A model generated the notes under the pieces. The model saw nothing but the letters and a program-made list of their open reading frames with translations. It did not search any database and was not told the origin of the DNA. A program made the translations under genes and the position numbers. This document shows, piece by piece, positions 5,986 through 13,041 of a DNA stretch of 41,550 nucleotides (positions are counted from its first letter, which is position 1; each line of letters starts with the position of its first letter). Source of the stretch: a virus; IMG/VR virus record IMGVR_UViG_3300038954_000088, positions 1 to 41,550 of that record; one strand, given 5' to 3'.

Positions 5986-7157
5986 GCCGCAATCATCTCG
6001 GGCTTGACGCTATGACGCCAAACCTCGCCATATCTTTTGTGGTATGTGATAACGGCGGCGCTACGCTTTGAAAGCCAGCCCCCACGGGACGCATGGGCAT
6101 CGGCAGCGGCCAGCGTCGGGTGCTGCTCCACCTCCATCAGCTCCAGTTCCTTAGCGTCCTTGTGGTGCAAATGACCTAGATGCGCGTAGCTGTATTTCGT
6201 GCGGCCCAAAATTTCCCGGAATTTCGCGGCGAACACGGCCTGAATGTTCCCAAGCTTACGTCGGTGGCCGTGGTGGAAAAATAGGCTTGTCGAGCCATGC
6301 TCGTAGCAGTAGTAGGGGTCTGCTGACTGGTCAACCGTCACACGCGGCTCGTTTTCGTAGAGCGCGTGGAAAAACTCACGAAGCCAGACCGAAGATGCAA
6401 GGTCGTGATTGCCCTCGGCCATCAACACCACGACCCTCTGATGCTTCTGTAGCATCAGGTCGATACATTGGCGCAAAACCCGAATAGCTGACCGCACCAG
6501 CTTCTGAAAGCGCGTGTCAGCGTCAAGAATGTGACCAGACGATGGGGTCAGGGCTTCGAGCCCATCCCAGTGAAGCAGATCCCCGATATTCGCGAAATAG
6601 CCAGTCTCAGCATCCGGAGAATTGCTGATTGCGTAGTGCATCCATCTAACCAGCATGTCTTCGGCAATGCTCAGGTCCCAATCCGCGCCAGTTTCCTCGT
6701 GCCAAGCCAGCATGCCGAGGTGATAGTCCGTCAGAACGTACAAGTTCAGCAGGTCGGAATCGCAAGTTCCCGGCGGCTTGGAAGGCTTTAGGCGAGGGAT
6801 GGACCCTGCCATCTCCAACGCAGCCTCGCGCATCGCCTGGGCTTGCCGCTCTTCCTCTCGCGTGGTCTTGACCCACTGGGCAGCGACCTTCTCGCCATCC
6901 TCGCCCATCGTGTAGAGCGTGGAGGTGCCCTTCACACCAAACCCAGGGGCGGCCGGCTTGGCCATGTCCTGGCCCGGTGCCCACCCAATCTTGGCGGCTT
7001 CCTTCAGCGCCCGCTTGTGCTTGGCGGCGAAGCTGCTTGGGTCTTCGCCGATCTTCTTGGCGGCTCGGTGAGGGTTGCCGTATCTCTCTACCGCTTCAAG
7101 GGCGGCGACCTGCGTTTCTCTCAGCCGGTCCCTTACGATCTGAGGGATGCTGCTCAT
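5982..7157 (-). CDS. Calcineurin-like metallophosphoesterase with N-terminal HTH-like region
   Basis: A 391-residue protein. Residues 1-60 are helical with a repeated HTH-like pattern (VERYGNPHRAAKKIG). The catalytic domain shows the metallophosphoesterase motifs in order: DYHLG (about 144), GDLLHWDG (about 193), GNHD (about 250), HGH (about 300) and GHLHH (about 330). These bind two metal ions and hydrolyse phosphodiesters or phosphomonoesters. Similar phage proteins are usually annotated as DNA-acting phosphoesterases, but the substrate is not known. It is the first gene downstream of the attenuated late promoter, with a modest SD (AAGGGG), and is coupled to the following small gene. Confidence 0.85.
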   Translation of the reverse strand: MSSIPQIVRDRLRETQVAALEAVERYGNPHRAAKKIGEDPSSFAAKHKRALKEAAKIGWAPGQDMAKPAAPGFGVKGTSTLYTMGEDGEKVAAQWVKTTREEERQAQAMREAALEMAGSIPRLKPSKPPGTCDSDLLNLYVLTDYHLGMLAWHEETGADWDLSIAEDMLVRWMHYAISNSPDAETGYFANIGDLLHWDGLEALTPSSGHILDADTRFQKLVRSAIRVLRQCIDLMLQKHQRVVVLMAEGNHDLASSVWLREFFHALYENEPRVTVDQSADPYYCYEHGSTSLFFHHGHRRKLGNIQAVFAAKFREILGRTKYSYAHLGHLHHKDAKELELMEVEQHPTLAAADAHASRGGWLSKRSAAVITYHKRYGEVWRHSVKPEMIAA

Positions 7158-7180
7158 TCAGGCCCCTTGGTTTGGGCACG

Positions 7181-7214
7181 AAAAAACCGCCTCGCGGCCG
7201 GAGCCGGGGCGGTT
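7181..7214 (-). terminator. Intrinsic terminator in the late leader (tR'-like)
   Basis: On the minus strand AACCGCC pairs with GGCGGTT, with further GC pairing in the loop region, and a run of six T follows. It lies about 35-70 bases downstream of the expected start of the promoter at 7258-7286 and before the metallophosphoesterase gene. A terminator so close to a strong promoter must be overridden for downstream expression. Confidence 0.85.
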
Positions 7215-7257
7215 AGCACTGCGCTTTGAGCGCATTTATTCCACTTTGCTATACGCG

Positions 7258-7286
7258 AGTGTACCGGGTGTGTCACGGCTTGTCAA
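7258..7286 (-). promoter_or_regulatory. Strong promoter, candidate late promoter (pR'-like)
   Basis: Minus strand: TTGACA (7286-7281), a 17-base spacer, then TACACT (7263-7258). It sits directly after the Q-like gene and fires into a leader of about 70 bases that ends in the terminator at 7181-7214. This copies the lambda Q / pR' / tR' arrangement. A small stem (GCGCTCAAAGCGC) lies in the leader. A Q-binding site between the boxes cannot be recognised by eye. Confidence 0.75.
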
Positions 7287-7288
7287 CC

Positions 7289-7723
7289 TCAGAGCGAAAT
7301 GACCCAGTAGCGATATTCGGCATCCTCGAGCAGCCGGTAATACTGCTTGCGGGAAACGTTGGCGATTCTGGCCTTCGTATGCGCGGCCTTGCTGGTCATG
7401 TAGTGCAACCGCAGAACCAACAGTAGTTTTGCCAGATAGTGCCGGGCATACGGCTCCGCCTCTTTCGCCACCAGCCTCCACATCACGAAATTGTCCTCGG
7501 TGGTCTTCGCCTTTTCTACATCACAAACTGGCGGGCAGCCGGATGGCGAAGCGCCCTTCATCTGGTCATAGAAGTTTGCCTTGTGCGCGTGGCCCAAGTC
7601 AGGCTTCCCGCCATGTGACCATATAGCCCAGTTCCGCAATTCTTCCTGTACCTGAATCCTTAGCTCGGGGCTTTCGTCCCACTTTGAGCGGTGGTCGCGC
7701 TGCTTTCGTGCCGGTTCACTCAT
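7289..7723 (-). CDS. Antitermination protein Q-like
   Basis: A 144-residue basic protein whose C-terminal end forms an HTH (KARIANVSRKQYYRLLEDAE), as in the PF06530-type phage Q proteins. N-terminal features are LRNWAIWSHGG and a Cys-containing loop (GCPPVCD). Q proteins bind the late promoter and let polymerase pass downstream terminators. The context is the best evidence: last gene of the nin-like early region, ending three bases before a strong promoter followed by a short leader and a terminator. The sequence match alone is modest, so another HTH protein such as a DUF1133-type is possible. ATGA overlap links it to the gene upstream. Confidence 0.6.
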   Translation of the reverse strand: MSEPARKQRDHRSKWDESPELRIQVQEELRNWAIWSHGGKPDLGHAHKANFYDQMKGASPSGCPPVCDVEKAKTTEDNFVMWRLVAKEAEPYARHYLAKLLLVLRLHYMTSKAAHTKARIANVSRKQYYRLLEDAEYRYWVISL

Positions 7724-7950
7724 CGCATCCTCCGTTTCTGCTCTCGCCTGCTACGTTCGTACGCTTCTCGGACCAGCTTCCTGCCCTTGTCGGTCTGCAT
7801 TTCTCTCAGCGCCTGTTGCTTCTCGGGGTCGCTCTGGTTGAGCCACGCCATCCAAAGGCTGTAGGCCTCCATACTCTGCTGTGCCAACCAGCCCATCGCC
7901 GTAGTGGTCAGGCGCTCGCCAAAAGTCTTCCTTTCGCTGTCAACGGGCAT
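7720..7950 (-). CDS. Hypothetical protein (76 aa), nin-like region
   Basis: The start MPVDSERKTFGERLTTTAM overlaps the end of rusA (stop at 7940). The 3' end overlaps the Q-like gene by four bases. The protein is helical and highly charged, with a Trp-rich middle (MGWLAQQSMEAYSLWMAWL) and a basic tail (SRREQKRRMR). It has no metal-binding or membrane features. I do not recognise the family. Coupling to both neighbours supports it as a real gene of the early operon. Confidence 0.65.
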   Translation of the reverse strand: MPVDSERKTFGERLTTTAMGWLAQQSMEAYSLWMAWLNQSDPEKQQALREMQTDKGRKLVREAYERSRREQKRRMR

Positions 7951-8329
7951 CGAACCTCTCCGGCCAAGGGTCGCCCCAACTCCAGGGGCTGACGTTGATG
8001 CTGCCGTCAAAGCCCCACAGCTTCCGCGCCGCAATCATGTGGATGTGTGAGTCCTCGTCGTGGATTGCATCGAGCAGCGCCTTGATGAAGTTGTCCAGGT
8101 CGGGCCGCTGGGTGTGCGGCTGACTCAACATCTCCACCTGCTTTTTCTTGCTCCATGACTTCGGCATCGGCACAACGAACGTGACCATTGCGCCGTCCTC
8201 TGGAACCGTCACGCCACGCAACCGGCACTCGTCACAGAAAGCCCGGTAGCGCATCACGGCGGGGCGTTTGGCCCACTTGTCGCGGCGGGTCATGCGGGGC
8301 TTAGCAATTGGGGTGATCGGGTATATCAT
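7940..8329 (-). CDS. rusA: Holliday junction resolvase, RusA family
   Basis: A 129-residue RusA. The N-terminal PITPIAKPRMTRRDKW and MPKSWSKKK match the family's basic start. RPDLDNFIKALLDAIHDEDSHI holds the conserved Asp residues that bind the metal for cutting four-way DNA junctions. It would resolve recombination or replication intermediates before packaging, serving the ERF/exonuclease system on the other strand. The length is normal for the family. It overlaps its neighbours on both sides. Confidence 0.92.
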   Translation of the reverse strand: MIYPITPIAKPRMTRRDKWAKRPAVMRYRAFCDECRLRGVTVPEDGAMVTFVVPMPKSWSKKKQVEMLSQPHTQRPDLDNFIKALLDAIHDEDSHIHMIAARKLWGFDGSINVSPWSWGDPWPERFDAR

Positions 8330-8952
8330 GATTGAAATTCGCCCGTTGGAATATATCTATCAACCTTATCTAGGTTGCCTAACGAGAAATTCTTGGCGTC
8401 ATCCTTGGTTCGCAAAATATACACAGGGGCGGGCCATGTTTCAGCCCACTTCCTTTGATTCTTGTTAAGCCCTTTTCTGCCGTAGTGGTTTTCTGGATTC
8501 TTAACCTCAAACAGCGTGGGCTCGCCATTAACCATTGCAATACCATCTGGACACCCAAAGCCAACCTCGCTGAAGTCAAGCGCATGAGATACAGACCTGA
8601 TGACTTCAAAAATTTCGTCGTGGTTCAAATCTTTTTTACAGCCATCTTGCAAAAGATTGAGACCCTGAACCTCTTGGTTTTTCTGATAGCAATTGTGAGA
8701 GCAATACTTTCTGTCCTTGTTGTAGGAGTGATATATTTTCCCGCAAAAACCACACCTTCTTTCTGACGCGGACTTATAGTTCGGGTTTTGCTTACCTAGC
8801 ATCCTTGTTTTATAAGCTTCGCTGACGCAACTATTCGAGCAATACTTCTTTCTTTTCTGGTGGGCGGTAGCTCTTTTCCTCACACCACACTGCTCACAAA
8901 CCCAATCTACCTCGGGCTGGTTCGCGTCGATCTTGGCGGCCCGTCTAGGCAT
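8326..8952 (-). CDS. Zinc-finger plus PD-(D/E)XK (VRR-NUC-like) nuclease
   Basis: Two zinc-ribbon units lead the protein: CEQCG...YCSNSC and CGFCG...YCSHNC. A nuclease core follows, with GCPDGIAMVNGEPTLFEVK, where the Asp and the ExK pair are the metal-binding residues, and a Gln/Trp motif (NQRKWAE). It probably cuts DNA. The start is put at 8952 because GGGAGG lies nine bases upstream; ATG at 8958 is also possible. Base use is strikingly AT-rich and Lys/Asn-rich compared with both neighbours, suggesting recent acquisition. It may be a homing-type or exclusion nuclease, or part of replication. Confidence 0.8.
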   Translation of the reverse strand: MPRRAAKIDANQPEVDWVCEQCGVRKRATAHQKRKKYCSNSCVSEAYKTRMLGKQNPNYKSASERRCGFCGKIYHSYNKDRKYCSHNCYQKNQEVQGLNLLQDGCKKDLNHDEIFEVIRSVSHALDFSEVGFGCPDGIAMVNGEPTLFEVKNPENHYGRKGLNKNQRKWAETWPAPVYILRTKDDAKNFSLGNLDKVDRYIPTGEFQS

Positions 8953-9190
8953 CTCCATCAACCTCCCTAAGTTTCCCGCTCAGCCCGTCTTCCTCCAAAA
9001 CCGGCTTTTCCAAAGCTTGAGCCATGCGGCCAAGGCAGGCCGAAAGGTCATCTAGCGTGTCCCCGCCAATCGCACCAGCAGGGAACCGGCTCCACAATTC
9101 AGGCTTGCCGTCGCGGTAGTAGACTTCATGGATGGCGTAAGTGTCCTCAAAGTCGGTCGTTTCCTTGATTACGCGGTAGTTCCATGTCAT
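8945..9190 (-). CDS. Hypothetical phage protein (81 aa)
   Basis: It starts MTWNYRVIKETTDFEDTYAIHEVYY, a beginning common in small conserved phage proteins. A C-terminal helix (LDDLSACLGRMAQALEKP) follows. The ATG overlaps the stop of the Ref-like gene (ATGA), and the end overlaps the nuclease start. It is soluble, with no catalytic motif. The function is unknown; the family often lies in early nin-like regions, which agrees with this position. Confidence 0.7.
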   Translation of the reverse strand: MTWNYRVIKETTDFEDTYAIHEVYYRDGKPELWSRFPAGAIGGDTLDDLSACLGRMAQALEKPVLEEDGLSGKLREVDGDA

Positions 9191-9525
9191 GCCGCCACCC
9201 CCAGCATCACGTTCACCCGGTCGAGGATTTCCAGTTCAGTGCCGAACTCACTGACGAACGCTCGCTTGTTCCGGGCCAGCGACGGCCCGAGCGTTGCTTC
9301 CTCCTGGCTGGGCCGGTCGCACGTCCAGGGCGTGCCCCGGTGGTGCCAGCAACAGAGCGGGACCGTGTGGTCGTGGCCGAGACGACGACCGCATTGGGTG
9401 ATGTGGTGGATTTCTGCCGGGATGATGCCGAGCCCGTATTCCCGGCAGAGAACGCAACCAATTTCCTTGAGTGCGGACATGCGCCGGCGCTGGGCTGCGG
9501 TGGGCGCCTTCGTCTTGCCGACCAT
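9187..9525 (-). CDS. RecA-dependent nuclease, P1 Ref-like
   Basis: A 112-residue HNH-type protein. CVLC pairs with a later Cys/His cluster. IHHI...GHDHTVPLCCWHH is the HNH-like core, and PSLARNKRAFVSEFGTELEIL matches the C-terminal half of Ref-type proteins. P1 Ref cuts single DNA strands at RecA-bound sites, enhancing recombination. In lambdoid phages the comparable place holds NinG/Rap. It lies upstream of rusA in the same operon, consistent with a recombination role. Confidence 0.8.
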   Translation of the reverse strand: MVGKTKAPTAAQRRRMSALKEIGCVLCREYGLGIIPAEIHHITQCGRRLGHDHTVPLCCWHHRGTPWTCDRPSQEEATLGPSLARNKRAFVSEFGTELEILDRVNVMLGVAA

Positions 9526-9989
9526 TACGCCGCACCTCTCTCATATTCCTGCGCCATCTGCTCAATCTCCTCGACCGTGGTATCCGGCCAGTATTGATTC
9601 ACGAGGTGGTGGCAAATCCCGGCCATCACCTCTTTAAATTCGTCCTGCGCCATAGTGGAAAAGGACAGCGATTTGGGCATCCGGTGGATTGCCATCTGCC
9701 CGCCAAGCCTGATCGCCATCTCATCGCAGCCGACGCCGCTTTCGACCTGGAGTCGCTTAATCACGCGATGCGCGTCCATGCCGTGGAAGTCGTCAAGGTT
9801 CTCGGCGACCAGTCCGCCAATGGCGTGGGCCAGCCGGTGAAACTGGATGCTTCTAGGCTTCGTCAGCTTCCCGCCCCGCGTCTCGCCCTCGCGCCACTTG
9901 CTCGCGACCTCTGCCGTTGCCCGGTCGGCTGGGGCTAGCCCCGTCGTGCCGTTCTTGCGGACGGTGCGCCAGAAAGTCTTTTCGGTCAT
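9525..9989 (-). CDS. DUF1367-like phage protein
   Basis: A 154-residue protein. The middle RSIQFHRLAHAIGGLVAENLDDF and the later MPKSLSFSTMAQDEFKEVM resemble DUF1367 proteins of lambdoid phages, which sit in the nin/Q region. The function is not established; recombination or replication support is presumed. The N-terminus is basic (FWRTVRKNGTTGLAPADRATAE). Its ATG overlaps the stop of the methyltransferase gene (ATGA), and its stop overlaps the start of the Ref-like gene. Confidence 0.6.
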   Translation of the reverse strand: MTEKTFWRTVRKNGTTGLAPADRATAEVASKWREGETRGGKLTKPRSIQFHRLAHAIGGLVAENLDDFHGMDAHRVIKRLQVESGVGCDEMAIRLGGQMAIHRMPKSLSFSTMAQDEFKEVMAGICHHLVNQYWPDTTVEEIEQMAQEYERGAA

Positions 9990-11182
9990 GCCTTCACCCC
10001 GATCCCTGATCGCCGAAAAAGCTCGACAAGTGCTGTCGCAGCCTGTAGCGGTACGACGCCATTTCCGATTGCGCGGAGCTGGTGAGTCCGGGATTCGTCC
10101 ACCACCAGGGGCAGCCCATCAACCAGCCCGCAAACGCCGGGTTCAGTCGCCGGGGCGAGGTGGGGGAATTGCTCGAGGATTCCTGCCCATCGGTTATCTT
10201 CGGGGCCCGGGGCGAAAATGGGCAGTGCGCCACAAACTCCGCGCTGTTCGAGCCTTTCACGTCCCGAGTCGCCGGGGTCGGCCACTGCTGAGCCAGAACC
10301 TGAAGGCTGGTGATCGACTTCCGTGCCCCGCCCTTCATGCGGGCCTTCATCGCCATGTGCGCTTCCGGCGTTTTGTTGTCGTCGTTCGACACCGGTGTCG
10401 GCCAGTGGCGGCTCTGCGACTCCAGTCCGACAGTGCGCTTGCCGCTCTCCGTCATGCCCTTGCTCGACACGATCTCCGGCGGCACGCTCCGGCCTCCGTT
10501 CGGGGTGTTCGGAGTCAGCCAATAGTTCGCCTGCCCCGCAAGCGTCGGCCGTTCCGCGCCCTTCTGGCCCTGGTCGCGCGTGTACTCGCTCCCTAGCGCA
10601 CTGACCACGCTTGGAGTCATCCACCCGCCAAGCGAGGCAGAACCATCTGGCGCGCTGGTGGCTGGCTCCCACGTCGGACGCTCGAACAGTGATCCACTCC
10701 GAGTCCCACCCGCGGTCGGCCAGTTCCCCCACGACTCTGGAGGCTGCTCGTTCGTCGAGCTCTTCGGTTTCGTCCACAACGGTGGCGGTGGCAGAAGCGA
10801 TGGCACTGACGTTCTCCAGAACGAGCAGCTGCGCTCCGCAATCATCTGCGATGCTGAGGATGTCGAAGAACAGCCCGGATCGCTTTCCGTCGAGCCCTGA
10901 TCTGCGCCCGGCAATGGATAGATCTTGACAGGGGAATCCGGCAATGAGGCAATCCACTTTTCCGCGCCACGCTGCGCTGTCGAAAGTAAGCAGGTCAGAC
11001 CAGACAGGCGCCGGATCAAGGATTCCCGCTTCCATAAGCGTGACAAGCTGGCCGGCTGCAGCGGCTTCGAGTTCCACGTAGCAAACGGTTCGGTGTCCGA
11101 TGCCAAGAAAGTCGAATGCGGCTCGTGTGCCTTCTCCGAGCATCCCGACTCCGGCGCATAGCTCGATGGAATGTATAGCCAT
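9986..11182 (-). CDS. DNA (cytosine-5)-methyltransferase
   Basis: A 398-residue C5 methyltransferase: ELCAGVGMLGEG (motif I, AdoMet site), GFPCQDLS (catalytic Cys at about 85), LENV (about 120), RARWFCLAW (motif VIII region) and HQLRAIGNGVVP near the end (motif X). It would protect phage DNA from host restriction. The start MAIHSIEL has GGGAGG six bases upstream; a frame beginning at 11187 is too close to that SD. The middle (about residues 190-320) is low-complexity and repetitive (LADSEH, LADTGV, VADPGD), where a target-recognition domain is expected. The same strand is open in a second frame over almost the whole gene. Confidence 0.88.
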   Translation of the reverse strand: MAIHSIELCAGVGMLGEGTRAAFDFLGIGHRTVCYVELEAAAAGQLVTLMEAGILDPAPVWSDLLTFDSAAWRGKVDCLIAGFPCQDLSIAGRRSGLDGKRSGLFFDILSIADDCGAQLLVLENVSAIASATATVVDETEELDERAASRVVGELADRGWDSEWITVRASDVGASHQRARWFCLAWRVDDSKRGQCARERVHARPGPEGRGTADACGAGELLADSEHPERRPERAAGDRVEQGHDGERQAHCRTGVAEPPLADTGVERRQQNAGSAHGDEGPHEGRGTEVDHQPSGSGSAVADPGDSGRERLEQRGVCGALPIFAPGPEDNRWAGILEQFPHLAPATEPGVCGLVDGLPLVVDESRTHQLRAIGNGVVPLQAATALVELFRRSGIGVKA

Positions 11183-11183
11183 G

Positions 11184-11378
11184 TCATGCCTCCCCCTCAA
11201 TCGCCGCCACAATCAGCTCCAGTTCGGGCGGCGCAATGCCCTTCGTGACCGGCGCCCCATCCTTCGTCGTCTGCCGCCACTGCCCGTCGATCAGGGTCAG
11301 GTAGGCGTGTCTTGGGCCGCGTGAGGCGCGGTAGCGGGATTCGGTGATTCGGGTGAGGGTGTAGCCGGCTGGTTTCAT
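11184..11378 (-). CDS. Small hypothetical protein (64 aa)
   Basis: It starts MKPAGYTLTRITESRYRA and ends SELELIV-type helix plus EGEA; the ATG overlaps the stop of the upstream PP-loop gene (ATGA). A strand-rich core (HAYLTLIDGQWRQTTKDG) is followed by a short helix. The first 19 coding bases are identical to those of the gene at 12157. I do not recognise the family. Tight coupling on both sides supports expression. Confidence 0.6.
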   Translation of the reverse strand: MKPAGYTLTRITESRYRASRGPRHAYLTLIDGQWRQTTKDGAPVTKGIAPPELELIVAAIEGEA

Positions 11379-12157
11379 TCTTCCCGCTCCTCGCAGAAAA
11401 TCCCGCACTCAAAGTCCATGTTTTTCATGTCAGCGCCAGCGGCATCTTCTGGCAGCTCGTCAAGAAATATCCGCTCGTTTTTGTAGCGAACCAGCCGAGC
11501 GCCAAGCCTCCTTGACTGTTCTGCTCTGTCGGCAAATACCTCTGGATGGTTTTCTCTAACGTGGTTCCAGTACGTCGGGCTTGTTGCCTTAACGCACCCA
11601 ATGCAGTTGGCGTTCGGATAGCCCATTCGGTAGACGCGGGGCAGCTTTATGCCCGCCTCAAGAATCCGCTGGTAGCACTCGGGCTTGCTGATCTTGTCCT
11701 CAATCAGCACAGGGAGGATGTTTTCCCGCTCCATCATCTTGAAGCGGTCGAAGCGCGGCTGTTCTTCCCATGTAAACCCAAGAACTATCCAGTCGTGGTG
11801 GTTATTTGCCTCCCACTGCTGGCGGGCTTTCTTTTTCAGCTCAAGGGTGCATGGCGCGCCTGCTACGCCCTCCATGTACTTGCGCTTTTCCCAAACCTCG
11901 CGCGCCGAGCACTCCGGGTAGTTTTCGTTTGTCGCGATTTCAATCTCTTGCCCGATCCATCGCTCGACATCTTTGAGAAATCGACGGTTATCCTCGTCCT
12001 CCTCTTTGACCGGATTGTTGATAACTCGGACGGTGCATTCTGGATGTTTCTCTAGGGTCAGTTTGGCGGCCACGGCGCTTGCCGCGCCGCACGAGAACCA
12101 GACCGCTATTACGTCGCCTGCTGATGGCTCATTGCTCTTGTAGCCGGCTGGTTTCAT
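11375..12157 (-). CDS. PP-loop ATPase, PAPS reductase-like (second of a pair)
   Basis: A 260-residue protein of the adenine-nucleotide alpha-hydrolase (PP-loop) class. VWFSCGAASAVAAKL is a variant SGG-type loop, with Cys and Ala in place of the usual glycines, that would bind ATP or PAPS. Cysteine pairs (ECSAREVW, GAPCTLELKKKAR, ANCIGC) follow, and could bind an iron-sulfur cluster or metal. Such phage proteins are annotated as phosphoadenosine phosphosulfate reductases, but their reaction is unknown; DNA sulfur or base modification is a fair guess. Start MKPAGYKSN overlaps the stop of the first PP-loop gene. Confidence 0.8.
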   Translation of the reverse strand: MKPAGYKSNEPSAGDVIAVWFSCGAASAVAAKLTLEKHPECTVRVINNPVKEEDEDNRRFLKDVERWIGQEIEIATNENYPECSAREVWEKRKYMEGVAGAPCTLELKKKARQQWEANNHHDWIVLGFTWEEQPRFDRFKMMERENILPVLIEDKISKPECYQRILEAGIKLPRVYRMGYPNANCIGCVKATSPTYWNHVRENHPEVFADRAEQSRRLGARLVRYKNERIFLDELPEDAAGADMKNMDFECGIFCEEREE

Positions 12158-13041
12158 GCGGCATCCTCCCAATTGACTTCGCAGGACTCTGTGCAGCCGC
12201 CGCCAACGTCTAGATCAAGCTCTAGCTGGTCGGTGTAATCACGCGCATCGTCGGCTGCGGGCTGCCAGCCGCCTTGGGCGGCGATCTGGCGAATGTCATC
12301 AACGCACCGGCCGCCCCGAAAGAACACTCTGGGGGTGCCATCAATGTTGTGGCCAGAAAGCCCGTGCTCGCGCTCCATCCGCTCGGGGAACTTGTACCAC
12401 TCAGGATGCTCAGTAATCAGCGTCAAGTGCTTTCTAAGAGACTTTTTCCAGCACCATTTGCAGTTGCCCTCATAGCCCTTGAGGTTTAGTCTGAAAGGCT
12501 GCCCTGACCACCACTGGTTGATGCGAGGCTTAGTCATTGGCTTATCAGTGACCAGGGGGTAGATCAGCCGTAAGCGTTCTCGCTCTGGTGAGATCCGGTC
12601 AATTTCATCAGAGCGAATGCCGATAGCCGTGTCGTAAGTGCCCTTCTCCCATCCAATGGAGTCTAGATAGCTACGCATGGGATTAAGTTTTAGTTCGCGA
12701 GTGCAGTGGGGGTACGCCTGATTCGGGATGCCATACTTTTCAATAACCGACTCGAACGGCTCGCCTTGGCGTGAAGCGGTCACGAAATCCACGACGCGGT
12801 GCTTGGTGCTCTCCCGCGATCCGTGCTGCACATCCGCTTCAACCCAGACCACGTTTAGCCCGAATTGCTGATCGCACCGCTCTACGAAATACAGCGTTTC
12901 TTCGTTTTCCTGGCCTGTGTTGGCGAACAGGCAAAGAACCTCGTCATACTGGTCAGCGCGGTTTTCAATAAGCCACTGCGCCATGAATGCCGACGTCTCG
13001 CCGCCGGAAAAGCTGATGAATAATCGGTTTACTGGTTTCAT
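12154..13041 (-). CDS. PP-loop ATPase, PAPS reductase-like (first of a pair)
   Basis: A 295-residue protein with ISFSGGETSAFMAQWL, the SGGxTS PP-loop near the N-terminus, then FANTGQENEETLYF. YPHCTRELKLNPM and GNCKWCWKKSLRK add a Cys-x-x-Cys cluster. This is the phage form of the PAPS reductase superfamily. The order of motifs is complete, so it looks active. Its true start is MKPVNRLF, overlapping the dnaB stop. With the next gene it forms a divergent tandem pair, probably subunits of one complex or successive enzymes. A role in nucleotide or DNA modification is inferred from the family only. Confidence 0.85.
   Translation of the reverse strand: MKPVNRLFISFSGGETSAFMAQWLIENRADQYDEVLCLFANTGQENEETLYFVERCDQQFGLNVVWVEADVQHGSRESTKHRVVDFVTASRQGEPFESVIEKYGIPNQAYPHCTRELKLNPMRSYLDSIGWEKGTYDTAIGIRSDEIDRISPERERLRLIYPLVTDKPMTKPRINQWWSGQPFRLNLKGYEGNCKWCWKKSLRKHLTLITEHPEWYKFPERMEREHGLSGHNIDGTPRVFFRGGRCVDDIRQIAAQGGWQPAADDARDYTDQLELDLDVGGGCTESCEVNWEDAA

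Noticed and set aside
9847-10596. 249-codon plus-strand frame opposite the methyltransferase end
   Set aside because: Arg/Pro-rich antisense shadow without SD or recognisable motif.
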